DNA from: Pterobdella sp. o SKG-2022
Lineage: Eukaryota > Annelida > Clitellata > Hirudinida > Piscicolidae
Length of the DNA: 64,000 bases
Assembly: GCA_964035795.1 (NCBI GenBank)
Contig: OZ038325.1
Span: 9,422,875-9,486,874, forward strand
Reading direction: 5' to 3'
The first letter of the stretch is position 1, and every line of letters begins with the position of its first letter. Shown piece after piece: positions 23,914-43,900 of the stretch. The notes beneath the pieces were generated by a model. The model did not search any database and was not told where the DNA came from. It was given only the letters and a program-made list of their open reading frames with translations. A program made the position numbers and the translations under genes.

Positions 23914-26900
23914 TTAATCTTCAAAAACCTTTTCCAGATCTTCAATTCTCCTCCTCAAATCCTCAACTTCAATACTCCTGCAAGGATCATGGTGACTCAG
24001 TCGATTAGTTATACCACTAACACTCCTTATTCATTATTCAAAACATTTTTATATGAAACTATAATGCTGACCCCCCCAATAAAAAAACTCATTAAGATTT
24101 TAATATCAATATTACCAACCAAAACATACCTCGCTTTTATTTCTCCGTCGATCCTTGTTTTTATATCTGGTATCATTTGAGTCTGGACTTGGGAGAGATC
24201 TGCCTTGCACTGTTTCAACCCTCTCTCCGCCTCTTCCAGATCTTTTCTGGGAGCCCATGCTTCCCCTTGTTCCTTTCCACCTGAGTTCTCCAGCTTGCAT
24301 GATTTTCATGTGGTAACAATTATTTTTATTAAATTCGTTTCATTATTTTTATTTTTCAACTACAATGTTTAGTATATTTGATGTTAGCTTTATTGTCCTT
24401 TAAGATTTGTTTCATATGTTTATATATAAATGAGATCAGTGGCAAGCCATTACCGAGTGGAGCTTCTTCTTTATAGTCTCAAACTCATCATCAGTACTCC
24501 GTTTGTATCCATCAAAGTCCTCCTTTGAAGGAATCATTCAATGTTATGAATCCAAACACAAATGCATGGTGGAAATGGTAATACAAAAACATGGGATGAA
24601 ATTATGAAGCTGGCGCGTTAAGCTATGTCGAATCATTAAATTTTGCTTTATTTTTCTATATCTTTATGATGATTCGACAGTAAATCTGAAAATTACATAT
24701 AAATAAAATTTTTCCTGAAGTTTATGAGTCATTCTTTTTTACTTCTGATTTAAGGGTAGCTGTTTGAAAGCTAACTTGAAAATTTGCGATCTTTTTCCCG
24801 TTTTTTTGAATCTCATCTTTTTCCTGTTTTTGAAATATATTTTAGCATTTTTAAGCTTAAATTTTAAGATTAAAGTATGGAAAATGAGTAAATTGAAATT
24901 CCCAAAAACAATAGATAAAAAAATATTGAAATAATATAGTATTTGAAGCTCACTTCTCTTTGCAGTTCTTCCAGTCGTTGCAGTTCTTTGGCGGTCTTTG
25001 TTTCGAAATCCTTCAACTCTTTCTGGTAGATTTCATTTTAACATTCATAATTTTTATTGAGGAAATAAAAGGACATTTTTAGACATGTGACTAACAGACC
25101 CGCAATGAGAAAAGCTTCGCAGAAATGTCTGAGCCACCCTTGTTTGTCTTGTGGGAGTCATTGAAAATATAGAAATTGTATTACACATATGTTGTTCATA
25201 CTAAAAGTTATTAGGAGTTTTGAAAGTGGAAGAATAAAAATTTGAAAGTTTGAAAAAAACTGATTAAAAATATCGCTGTATAAAAATATAACTTTAATTA
25301 GGGAACTAATCATGAAAGGTGAGTGAAATGGTGAAAAGTGCATTTAGAAAGATGAAAAATATGATGTTTCTGATGGGTATGTACTGAAGAAATGAGATTT
25401 CTCATTTCAGTTAAGTTCTTATCTGTTTCTTCTTTATTTTCCATTACTGTTTTCTTCAAAAAAATATTGTAATATTTTAGCTTTTTTCTTTTTTTCGCAC
25501 ATTCCTATTCTATTTTTACAACTCAGCAAGAAATATATATATATAAGATAGAAAAAGCTTATTGAAATTTTGCACTATTACGTGACCACCTCAATCTGCA
25601 TTTTCTGCTCTTCACCATTATTCTTCAGATCACTCAGCTGTTTGCTTGGTTCAAGAAAGATAGTGAGAGTAGTTTTGATATAATGTGGTTTTGAAGTAGA
25701 ACTTATTCCATATAATAATAATAATAATTAGTTCTTTTTATAGCGCCTTTTATGCGTCGTTCAAAGGTGCTCTGCTATGAACTGCTTGAAAAGATAGGTT
25801 TTTGGGTTTTTGAGAGAAATAGGATAGGAAGAAGATTAGGAAGAAGAGAGTTCCAGAGAAGGAAAAGAGTTCAAAAAAGCTCGTTATTTTAGTGGATATA
25901 CAAGTGTTCAAAATTAAGGTTGAGATAATCTAAGAAACTCAAACTCTACTTTATATTCTGGCTGTGGTTTTTGACATTTTTGAACTCCTTCTTGAACTCC
26001 AAATGATCCTTCTCATTCCTCTCCACATTCTCTCTCAAACTCTTCTTTCATAAACGTTAATCTAGTTTACTCATTGTAAATCTGAATCTTATTAACTATC
26101 TTTTATACGGGTATTCATCTATTTGGTTGGTATCAAAAAAGCCATTGATGTAGCTAAAACAGGTTACTTTGCATGTGATTTTGTTATATTGAAATCTATC
26201 CCAGCCACACTATTTAACCTCCAGTGAGAAAATATTTTTTGAAAATTTCTCTTTAGTCATCTCGTTATCTTTTCTGTTTGAAATATTCTACGAGTAGATG
26301 TCCATTAAGATATGTATAAATCAATAATTTGATAAAAAATGATAACATATACAGACATAACAAAGGAATACGCTTTGGTTTAATATCTCTTATTTAAAAC
26401 AAATTCACCCCAACTCATACCTCCAACACCAGCTCATTACAGCTCAATAACTAAACCAAGCCAAAATAATTCACCATCAAACGAACCACCTTAACCAAAG
26501 CACATCCCTCCAACACACATCCCTCAAAACTGCATTACATGAAAGACTGCTTCAAAAGCTGCATGGCTGTTATTTGGTGCCTCAAGGTCTCAAACTCCTG
26601 GTCATTCGACCCAGTCAGTGTCCGTATTGAGTTCTAGCGGAGATGCGTCTAATATTTTTACTTGTTTATTGTATTGTTTTTATTTTTTTTTCTATTTTTT
26701 TATATTATTTTTTTATTTGATTTTCATCTTATTTTTTTATATTTTTCTAATAGTTTTATCATTATTTTGACATCCTCGTCCACTCATCTGCATCTTAACC
26801 TCATTCCCACACCAACATTAAAACTATCTTTAATGTACCTACACATAAACCCATATATAAAGTTGGTGAAAGGGTGAAAAACGTAACCTCTAGCATTTGA

Positions 26901-29900
26901 AAGTTATAATAATTGTCATCCAACTGCTCCTTTGTCTTGCAGTGTGGAAGATTTTGAAAGTCAAAAGATGCGTGTGATGCAAATTGAAATTATGAAATAT
27001 TTGAGTGAGATTTTAATATGAGGAATAAAATGTGTTAAAAGCCCCCTCGTTAACGATAAGGTTCGGGTGAGCTTTTTTTTTCATATCAAACAGAAATCTC
27101 TAATAAACATGCTTGTAAAACTGCCATTCCTCAACCCTCATAATATTTTTCAACACAATATGAGGCTCTCTCTTTCCTAGCAAAAGCATACGAAGCACAT
27201 CTAGCAACTAAACTAATGCACACAATTTAGAAGTTAGTAATCTATGAGCACAAATAGGAAAATCATTATCAACACCATCGCAATCATCATCATGACTACC
27301 TCCATCGTCTAAGCACTAACAAAACATTCACGAACAACAAACATAACGATTGGTCACCTCTTTGAGTTGCTTTTTGAACTTGTGCATTTCATCTTTATCG
27401 CTTGCCGAGGCTGCCATCTGGCGATGAATAATATTTCAAAATTATATGATAAAATAGTAATTAAATACCATTAAAAATAGATAATAGTTTTATGAAAAAA
27501 GAATGAAATAAATTAATTAATTAAAATAAATAAAAAACCGAACGCACCCGATTAATTTGTTCTATTTCCTTATCAAGCCGGATCACTTCTTCGTCGCAGT
27601 TTTTCTTCCAGTCCTTGATTTCTAATATTTCTTTTTCATTCTCCATTATTTTTTCCTCAATCTTTTTCATTTTCTTCATTCTATCTTTTTCATCATTTGT
27701 CCATTCATGTTGTTTTTTCAAAGCGTCATCTTGGTTGGTGTCAGTTTTTAACTTCTGGGGGGTTGATAAAATACAATGGGATGTAATACAACTTAAAAAT
27801 ACAATACCATAAATAACAATACAACTATATACAATACAGCAATAAAATCATTTTCACCATACAGCACAATAATACCACCCGGTTGGTGAATACATCTCAA
27901 CACAACAACACCACCAAAACAACAACACCACTACCACAACATCAAAGAGATACTATACAACAAAACAAATTGAATTTAAAGCAACATTCCCACTTGCAAA
28001 CTGTCCTCAATCTTGTGGTCCAGGTGCTTCTCCGTTTCCTTCAAAAGTTTCTTGAGAGATTCAACTTCTCTCACTATTATGTCACTGCCACCCTGTTTTT
28101 GTGTATTTGTTTGTATGTGTTTATATCACTGTAATTTTATGTACGTGCATGGAAATTTTAACCATTCATTAAATAATATATATAACTACAATCAAAACCA
28201 TGGTTTGAAGCCATAGGTACTTAACTGTTTAAACTACATAAACTGCATTTAATAGATCACTCAATCGTAATCACACTAACCACATATTCTTCCTTGGCAT
28301 CCATTTCAATTGGCTCTCCTTTCATCCTTATTAACTTTTCGTCAAATTCAGCCATTTGTCGCAGCGTGTCGCACTCGAACTGTTGTCTGCGGTATTTGAA
28401 TGTGGGTGACTTTTGATACCGTAAAGATATTTTACTGTATTTGTAGATATTATGTTACAAATTAAGAAATTTATATGAATAATAACGTAAAAATGACGAA
28501 TATAATTCAAATTTACTTTTTATAATATGTATCATACAATTTTCTCACGGCATAACTCATAAAATTGCCCAAATATCCTCATAACCAATCTCGCCAACCT
28601 GGTTAATATCTCAGTTTGTATCTTCACCTTCATGGTCTTGTAATGCTCGACCTGTTTGTCCGCCAATAAGTGGATAGAGTCCTTCACTGACCTTATTGTT
28701 TTCTGTGTCTGTGGGAATGTTGAGGTCAGGTTGGGGTGATATTGTGAGATTGAATGGCAGAAGGCGATAGTTGTGTTGTTATACTAGTTAGCACGGTTTA
28801 GCTTGTTTATTGTCGTGGTATTAGTGTTATTATGTTGTTGTTATATTATTATTTTGATGTTTTTTTGTATTATTATATTCTTATGATGTTGTTGATATTT
28901 TTCTATTATCATTACTATTGTTGTTGACCTGTTTATTTGCATCTTCTTGATGCTCGTACTCCTTTTTGAACTTATCTACTTCCGTTTGTAGCTGTTTCAG
29001 CTCCTCCTTACTTTGCTACGATTTATTTGAACATAAATAGCAATAATGGAATGATGAAATAATATTAATAAAATAAAATTTAAATTTTAAATAATTTAAA
29101 AAAAATGATATTTAAAACAACATCAACAATTAAACCAAACCTTTTTCTCTTCCTTAGCCTCCTTCTCAGCTTTCTCAACTGTCGATAGTTTGACATACAC
29201 ATTCTCAGCAATTTCCTTTATTTTTTCTTCACTTATCTTGTTTTTTTCTTGTTTATTTTTTTGTTGTATTATTTTTATTTGTTGCTCAACATTTTGTAGT
29301 TGTCGTAGCAGTTGATTGTCGCCAACCTTTTGTGGTGGGCGGTTTTCAAGTTGGTTTTGTATCGGTTTTTGTTGTTGGGTTTGTTGTTGCAGAGTGTTTA
29401 GTTCTAATTGTTGTTCTTGTTGTAGTTTTTGCAGTTGTTTTTGTTGCTGTTGTAGTTGTGTTTGCTGTTGTTGTATTTGAGATTGTTGTTGTTGTATTTG
29501 TTGATGTTTGTAGTCGTTCTTCCTATTTTCATCTGCAACCTTTTTCCGCAGTTCACTGAGACTTTCATGCTGGCTCAACAACCTTGACAAGTTATATATA
29601 ATTTTAATATCTCAAAAAAGTTTATCTGCGAGATTTAAGTTTTGAATTTTTTTCTCGATTCTCGACAAAAAGCTTATCAAAGAGTGAAGCTAAATTTTGA
29701 AGATATCATCACCCACTCGACATTGACTCCCTCCAGGAAGTGAGATTGGTTTTTTGATAATTGGTTGGTCTCTACTTCTACCACCTTCGAAGGTTGAGCG
29801 TGAGATGCGATAAATAATATTTTAAAATAATTAATTAATAAAAATATATTTAAAAATTATAAAATTCTAATATTTCAAAAAATAAAATAATGATGAAGTA

Positions 29901-30886
29901 AAATAAATCATGATAACATAGAAAAAAAATAATTTTAATAATAAAAATAATATATAACAATGAACACTAGCAAACGAAGCACCTTATCCGCCAAAGCAGC
30001 CAGAGCCCCCTTCTCCTCCATCAGCTGCTTGCTCTGCTCCTCCACCTTCAAGTCCAACCTTGTCATCATTTCGTGCATTTCCTGTTGTGCATTTAGTTTT
30101 TTTGTCGTTAGATATTTTTTGTTTCATTATGGTTATGATTTTTCATTGATTTTTTCCAATTTTTTATATTTTAAATAAATATTTATTTTTCTTCAACTTA
30201 TCTCATTCAACCTATCACAGAGCCCTACACAAACCTGCAGTTTCTTGGTGAAGTACAGAGTCATTTCTGAATGTCCATCTGACTTGTTACTCTTAAAGTC
30301 CTTTCTCATATCTCTCATTTGACTTCCTAGTTGTTCTGTGGCTCTCTCCAACTGCCTCAGGCGGTCTGTCATCTTGTCGTTGTTCTGTGGTAAAATTTTG
30401 ATTTTTTCAATGTATCTCATAATGTTGCATTGAATGCTAATGATGCAGAAATTATCTTGATTAATGAATATAATTTCAGAATACTAGTAAGTTTATTAAG
30501 ATACGAAGCTTTTCGTTAACAACGTAATACCAATAAAACGATTTCTCATATTTGAAAATGTTACGTTGTTAACGAAAAGCTTCGTATCTTAATAAACTTA
30601 CTAGTGTTCTGAAAGTATATTCATTTTACGGTTTGGCTTTTGAAAAATCATTATCTCGATTAAATTTCATTGAAAACCATTCTTTGACCAGAGAGGCTAA
30701 CAAGTTCTTTAAATACACCACATCGCCCATCCCTCCTCCCCCCCATCAACACCACATCACCATCTACACTACCACTACTCCACTGTCTTCTCCACCCCAC
30801 ACCCCCACCCACACCAACAGGACTCTCTCTGATAGCCACAAAAGCTTTGGAAGGTAGTTGGATGGGTTTTGGGGAACTCAGGTCTT
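23914..30886 (-). CDS. Coiled-coil protein encoded by many short exons
   Basis: About 19 short minus-strand segments have splice-like edges and frames rich in E, K, Q and L heptads. Clear ones are 30815-30886, 30235-30384, 29983-30081, 29717-29784, 29141-29584 (long, Gln-rich), 28929-29015, 28599-28705, about 28285-28385, 27980-28095, 27548-27757, 27360-27412, 26888-26935, 26535-26630, 25955-26035, 25585-25645, 24955-25020, 24455-24525, 24131-24260, and the last ending in stop TAA at 23914-23916 after IEDLEKVFED. The Gln-rich exon encodes repeats such as QIQQQQTQLQQQQ. The protein is probably cytoskeletal or centrosomal, but that is inference from coiled coil alone. The N-terminus is not found; another possible exon lies at about 31442-31545. 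It could share a transcript with the upstream kinesin, which is on the same strand. Confidence 0.6.
25738..25790 (-). repeat. SINE tail fragment
   Basis: Read on the minus strand this reads GCACCTTTGAACGACGC then AGGCGCTATAAAAAG, matching the tail of SINE copy 1 (CGCTTTGAACGATAAGG, AAGCGCTTTATAAATAC). No head is visible. It lies in an intron of the coiled-coil gene. Confidence 0.5.
30466..30622. repeat. Foldback element, about 62-bp arms
   Basis: The left arm (30466-30527) and right arm (30561-30622) are near-perfect reverse complements around a 33-base spacer. The arms contain ACGAAGCTTTTCGTTAAC. No coding capacity. The size and structure suit a small non-autonomous foldback or MITE-like element, or a long hairpin RNA. 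It lies between exons of the coiled-coil gene. Confidence 0.85.
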
Positions 30887-31052
30887 CTGAGGAAAAAGAA
30901 TCAGATTGGTTTGTTAGACGGCTCAATCTGGCGGGGGGGGAGGGAAAGGGAGGGTTGCTATTGTTGTATTTTTAAATGATAAGAACACCACAATTATAGA
31001 TCTGGGGATTTAAACCAAAATGAGTATTTTATTTAAATGCCACTTTAGGTAA

Positions 31053-31095
31053 AAGCGCGCTATAAAAATTAAATGATAACTATTATTAATATTCA
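31053..31095 (+). repeat. Possible SINE-type tail
   Basis: AAAGCGCGCTATAAAAATT followed by AT-rich sequence resembles the GCGCTTTATAAATAC tail of the SINE family. No tRNA-like head is visible upstream, so it is weaker than the minus-strand fragments. Confidence 0.3.
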
Positions 31096-31559
31096 AGCAC
31101 TAACCTCATAAAATCATCTCTTTTCTTCATTGTTTTCAGTCAACATAACCTATTATATAGCTTTTAAATCAAATAACTAATAAGAATAATAATAAAAATA
31201 ATAATAATTTTATTATGTAATTGAAATTATTATTATTTCAGTGAGCCTAAATATATTTTTAAAATATCATTCATATGGCAATTATTTCAATATTATTAAT
31301 GTATTTTAAACTTAGAAATTTTTATCCAAAATTTAAACTTAGATAAGCCTTATAAAACTACAAACTGAATCTCAATCATTTACAAAAACAAAAACTCTAT
31401 ACAACTTCACCTATGACCTTTATAACAATATCTCAAAACCTTTACAATTCCCTCCCAATCAAAATTTTTAATCTTATCGGTTGTTTGCTCGACTCCTCGC
31501 AATCTCTCATCAAAGTATAAAGATTTCTTTGACACTGTCGCTTCAAGGGTGTGTTAGTC

Positions 31560-33100
31560 GTTAATGAGTTCATATGTCCCTTATGTTGTATACATCTAGC
31601 GGGTATATATATGAATATATATTGGTTTATGAATGGTTTTCTTATATTCATGTATCTTTATTGATCTTGGAAGAGACAGCGTCGTCAGTTTTTTTTTATT
31701 TAATCTCTTATTATGTACTGGTGGTTCTTTAATGATTTTTGTCTTTATGTGCACATACACACACGCAGAAAAACACACACACAGAGGGAGTCATAGTTAC
31801 AGGAAGGTGTTGACAACGCTAACACAACAAAACAGTAGTCAAGTGGAAGTTAATTAAATTTACAATCAATCTGTTATTATCCCTATTTGTATGGCATTGT
31901 ATTGTATTTAATCTTAGTTGTATTGTATTTCATTTCAGTTGTATTGTATTGTATGTGAATTCATTTCACTTGTATGTGAATTCATTTCAGTTGTATGTGA
32001 ATTCATTTCAGTTGTATGTGAATTCATTTCAGTTGTATGTGAATTCATTTCAGTTGTATGTGAATTCATTTCAGTTGTAGGAGGAAAAAAAGCCATTTGA
32101 ATGAAGAGGTCGATCTTTTATTTAAAATAAGGTGAGAATACGTGGTTAGTGAGATCTTCAAAAAAAAAATAAAAGTAAACAAAATCATTATATTTTGAAT
32201 TGATAAAGATTATAAATAAGTAAATATGAAGATATATAAAATTTATTTATTTTTGAATTGTAAAATATCTCGGTAAATTAAATTCGAGAGTTAAATGCCT
32301 TGAAAACGTTACATTTGTGTGGAGGTGAATTGAAAAAGAGTTATTACTAATCTTTAATATTTGTATTACAGTTCTTTGGTAACATGATTAAAAATGAACT
32401 TTCAACTCATTTTTAATATAAAGTTTAAAAGGTAACTCAGATATGAAGGTTTGAGTCAACCTATAAAACGTAGATAAAGCTATAAAAATAGAAACTATGG
32501 GATATGAACAAACCAGCTAGACCACTTAAAAAGTGCAGCAAAGTATATACGTCAGAACATCATGGCGAATCTACATTATCACCTCGAGTGTTCAACTAGA
32601 TGATGAGGGAGATGGTAATGAGGATCAAGACAAGAGGATCATGATGGAAATGATGATGATGATGATAAAAAAGATCAGCGGTCGATATAAACCCTCATAC
32701 GAGTTGCCATGGCAACAGCAAAAGCACCTAGTCAGCAGTTTTAAGGAATACTTTGTCAGCGTGGTGGTGATGAGAGGCTGATGTGGTGGTGATGAAGGGG
32801 TGATGTGGTGCAAACGAGATTATGCGAGAAATTGCTTTGGTTTTGATTTATAGATGAAATGCGGAAGCACTTTCTAATCAAACAATAACAATAATAATAA
32901 AAAATAAAAATAACAAAAATTAATTTTTAAAAAAGCATAATAAAAACAAAAGAATAAAATTATTATGAGATTGTTCATCTCATTGACAACTCCTTAACTG
33001 AGCAGATAAGAGTAGAATGATACACAGGGATGAGATAAATAAAGATGAGTCATACAGGATGTGATGACAACACAGAGGTATTGAAGAACTGATTCAAACG
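31560..33100. other. Region between the coiled-coil and kinesin genes
   Basis: Contains the 21-bp minisatellite at 31950-32075 and otherwise no convincing exon. It may be intergenic, or an intron if the two minus-strand genes form one unit. Confidence 0.4.
31950..32075. repeat. Minisatellite, 21-bp unit, 6 copies
   Basis: The unit tgtatgtgaattcatttcag plus one base repeats at 31950, 31971, 31992, 32013, 32034 and 32055. The first copy has one change. Because the period is 21, it gives an open frame repeating CEFISVV, which I do not regard as coding. Confidence 0.9.
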
Positions 33101-33101
33101 A

Positions 33102-39271
<6,170 letters not shown>

Positions 39272-40902
39272 GTTAACTTTTACAAGTACAAAATTATTCA
39301 GTATGAAACTCTATATACAAGATCTCTTGGAAGCTTGATTCAAGGCTATTTTACTTTGTTCGATCTCTTATAATTTAATGAGATATTTATTGAATTAAAG
39401 AAAATAAATAATAGTTAAAATTGTCATCATGATCAGCTTCAACCCATCTTCGAGTTTTCACAGAAAAAGATCACTAATAGATCCCTCATTATCATGCGTA
39501 GTCATTGGAAACAAAATACAAACATAGATAGAAAATACCCAGATCTTTCTTTGATGCTTCAAATATTGATTTTTGTGACATTTTAATTGAAAACTATTGT
39601 TGCTGGATGAATGAAAATGAATGATTCTGTCAGTGGTTTCTGAAAAAAGTATTCAGAATCAGACAAGATATTCAATAAATACTGTTTAACTACTTAATTA
39701 ACTAAAATTTGAATGAATTTTTTTCTTGAGTTAAATAAAAAATTCCAAATATAATTTTTAATGTGGTACTAAAACACTAACCTCAAACAGACGTAAAAAA
39801 GATATAAAAAAAATAGCGTGATTTTTACATCCTAATGAGAGAAATCTCATTGAAAATTAATGCAAAAAATGAATTTTCGATAGAAATGTTGTTTTGAGTG
39901 TATGTTGATATGGTGTTCCGTAATTGTTTCATCTATTATTCACTACTCTTGTTTCTGTCTGAAGTTCTGTTGGTTTGGAGATAACTTCTTTATTTAATCT
40001 AAATTTTTTCCTTGAAAAAAATCGATTCAGGGTATTAATATTTTTACAAAAGTCAGATATTGGAATACACAAAATGTTTCTTAAATATTTACTTTGTTGT
40101 ATTCAGTCTAAAAATTGAAAATAACTCAGTAATAAGTAATTAAAGCTAAAGTATCAAATGGAAATGACTGAATAATGAGTATTTTTATTTGTATTTTGTT
40201 TTTACTTTTTTTATTTTTCTCTTTTTATTGTATTAAAGTTTTTCATTAAAAATTTGGTGATTTTTCAACTTCAAGGCATTGGTGTGTGTTGATTTTTGTG
40301 TTTGTTCATTATCTGAACTTTCTTGTGGTGAAGATGTTTCTTAAGATTACCTCATGAAGATCTTCTTCAATAAATCAATTTTTAGATTAAATAATCGAAG
40401 ATAGTAACTTGATACGATTTTTCTTAATGATCTCTTCCGCCTTTCATGCGTCTGTTTCTGCTTACAATTTTATGGTTTCGTATTATATTCTAAAATTAAT
40501 AGAAAAATTATTTCAATAAATCCATTATAATTATAATATTTTATTTGAAACCAAAAATATTAAGGTGTTGTGAAACTCGTTTTTTTTTATAAACTTTTAT
40601 GTCTAGCTTAACTAATGTTGTTTGTTTACTAAATTAAAGACCTTTAAAAATACATAAATGCTTAAGATTCCACGTATAGATCAATCGAAACACTAAATTT
40701 TTCCTAAAAAGCATAAAATAAAATGTTAGATAATAAATTATTGAAAAAAAAAAGTGATTGCGAATCTTTAAAAGTGAGTTCAAACACTATATGATATAAC
40801 ACGCGAGTGCTTTCCTATAATAACATGACTTCGTAAATTCATTGAAAAAATTAATAAATTTGTTGTCACTGAAATATAAGTGGAACATAATAATGTTCTC
40901 AG
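39272..40902. promoter_or_regulatory. Head-to-head intergenic region, kinesin and CDYL-like genes
   Basis: The kinesin start (minus, 39271) and the first recognised exon of the CDYL-like gene (plus, about 40903) diverge from here, so both promoters are expected inside. Part may be a 5' intron of the CDYL-like gene, because its first recognised exon follows a splice-acceptor-like ttctcag. I see no exact core promoter element. Confidence 0.45.
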
Positions 40903-43900
40903 ATGCTCCAAGTTCTTCAGAAACGACATTTAATCGATAAACCAGTGGAGTACCTGGTGAAGTATATTGAGAAAAGAAACAACAGAATCAAAGAAATATG
41001 GAAGACAGAAAAAGATCTTGTGGAAAATAGTTCAGGTAAAAGCTTATTGCTGAGGTTTCAAGAGACTAAGGTTGGGGAAAGAGGTATTGATCTGTATATA
41101 GGTAAAAGAAGAAGTCTGAACATCAAAAATGTGGAACAAAATAAAAAGAAACTTGAAGGTGGAAAAAAAATTAAAGAGAGAAAAAGTCGCCATAACGAGG
41201 AAGTCACCTCACTTGACAAGTATTTCATAAACATTTTCGAATATTTCATCCTAATAAGTCAATTTTTTATTCAAGATATATAGGTAAAAAAAGGAAAATG
41301 GAAACCACTCCTATGAAAATTATGAGAAAAAGAAAAAAATTGAATTTGGAGAATCAACAGAATGGTGATGAACCAAAAAGTTTGAAAAACAAAATGAGAA
41401 AACTTGCAAAACTGAACAAAAATATCGAGAAAAATACAAAACGAAAATTTAAAGATGAATCAAAACAAAACAAAAATAAAAACAGAAAAAATATAAATAA
41501 TAAATTAATTCATATTAATAACAACACTATTACCAAAAGCATCAAAAATACTAGTAATAATAATAATAATAATAAAGATAATAATATTCTCAATAACCTC
41601 AAAAAGAATAATGGAAATGACGTCAGCAATGATGCCATTGAGAAGTATGGGGCTTCCCTAGTCAAAAATGGCGGTATGACGTCATCATCATTTAATTACG
41701 TCAATATTAGTTATTTTTTTCTATTTTTAGAATTTTGGTATAAGTAGTATCAATAATCTACGCTGACTGCTGTCAATCTCATTTACTGGGACATGCACAG
41801 CAGTATAATCCTAAATTTTAAATAATTATAAACAGGGTATTTTACCATAGGCTTACTAGTAACTTTTTTATTCTTATTATTATTATTATTCTTGCATACG
41901 TCACAAAAACCAAATCAAAATAAGCTCAAACCTTCTCACAGGCATGCCAGCAAAGATCGCAGCAGGAAGGGTTGGTGAGGGTTTGTCTGCTCCCTGTCAG
42001 TGTTGTATCTCATTGCACTTCAAGTTCATTCATAAAAACGGTCTACTGGAGAATGATCATCTAATCAATAATAATAATAATAACAAACATCATAGTAGTG
42101 ACACTTGTAATTATATAATTAATGACTTGAATAAAAATAATAGAATAAATATCAATAATAAAACACATAATATAAATAATAATAATAATGGGACAATATT
42201 TAACAATAGCTCTAACAATATTAGGCATAACAAAAACACTATAAACCCACCTCACACATCCGTACGAGATTTAGTCACGTACAGAGACAACAAACACCAC
42301 AACTACTGTGACAAGAGTAGGAGGACTAGCATACGGTAGTGATTCTGGGAGAGTTAACATTGTGTAGTTTTTTGAAGTATTATCTTCAAAAAAAATTTTT
42401 AAACTACAATTATTTGTAGCTTTTTATAAATGTAGTCCGATGACTTCAATCTCCCTAGAATAACCATTAACTAATATCACCAACCTCAAACCCACAGTCA
42501 AATAGAGAATACAATACAAGGCAACGATGTTGTGGTGAGGAAAATGGGAGACTTGGTCCAGGTTGTCTTGTCCTCTGAACCTTCCCTCAACCAATCTCTC
42601 CAGAACTCTCTGGCTCCCAAGGTCGCTCTGTGATTTTTGTGAGCTTTAATAGAAATATATGAAGTTTGTGTTTCTTTAATTACATTTTGGGTGAGCTTTA
42701 GAAAACACACTCGAAATTTTTGCTACTGTAATAATATGAGATGAGTTTGATTAATAATATTCAAATGATTAACTTGTATAGTTATAAATTTTATAAACAA
42801 CCTCTCAATGGTTAACCCTTCATGACCGCCATCAGACTTTCAAGCAACTCATGTCCGTGATGGAAAACTTGGTGAACGATGATTGTAAGGTCGTCTTGTT
42901 CTCTGGATCCGGAAGCGTCTTTACTTCCGGTAAAACTAATCAACAATCATAATATAAATAATTTTTTAAAACAAACTTTTATTTTGTTCATGCTAAAAAA
43001 ATATGAAACGTCAATAAAATTAGCAAAGATAATTATGAATCTTCAAAGGCATAGATTTATCCTACCTGTTGATTTGTGAGAATGATCGCAAAACTGCAGC
43101 TAAAAAAATGGCCACTTGTTTGAGGTGCCGAATATTTTATTTCTTTCAGTTTTAACATCGATCCGATAATAATTGTGAATTAGCATTTACCATTAGTGAT
43201 GTCATTGTAGTCATTGCCAACTGATGTCAACCACATACAGCAGTATAACCTACCTCTCACACATGCCCTTCAAAACACATTCCACTGCAACCCACCTCTC
43301 CTAAAATATCCCTTCAGAGACTTCACCAAGCTACTCATCACTTTCCCAAAGCCCCTAGTGGCGGTGGTGAATGGGGCGGCGATAGGGCTGGGAGTGGCTA
43401 TGTTACCCTTGTGTGACATGGTGTATGCTAGCGACAAGGCATCCTTCTTCTGCCCATACACTGCCCTTGGTCAGACTCCTGAGGCGTGCTCATCCTACAC
43501 CTTCCCCAGATTTATGGGCCATATCATGGTGGGTGGCTATGTGCGTTTAATTCTCTATTTCTTGGTTTGTTAACTCCATTATTTTTATAGATATTCATTT
43601 GTTAATTCATTTTTGTTGGCGTGTGTAAATGATTTTTTGTTGAATGATTAAATTCCTATTCAAATAGAAATTTAATCTCCACCACAATTCACAGGCTAAT
43701 GAAATGCTGCTTAGAGGACGCAAAATTACTGCTTTGGAAGCTTGCCAAGTTATCATTTATCTTTCTATAAATAGAACATCTTCAAATCTTATTGGATGAT
43801 AAATACAATAATATATATGGTATGTCACTCAGATGGGGTTAGTAGGTCAGGTGGTGTGGCCTGAGAACCTCATGAATGAGGTCATGGTGAGGGTTAAACT

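Noticed and set aside
27054..27085. Rho-independent-like hairpin plus T run
   Set aside because: A bacterial terminator has no meaning here, and the stem is weak.
31950..32075. CRISPR array
   Set aside because: Repeats are contiguous with no spacers, and the genome is eukaryotic.
31918..32100. 60-codon open frame repeating CEFISVV
   Set aside because: The frame is produced by the 21-bp minisatellite and has no other coding support.
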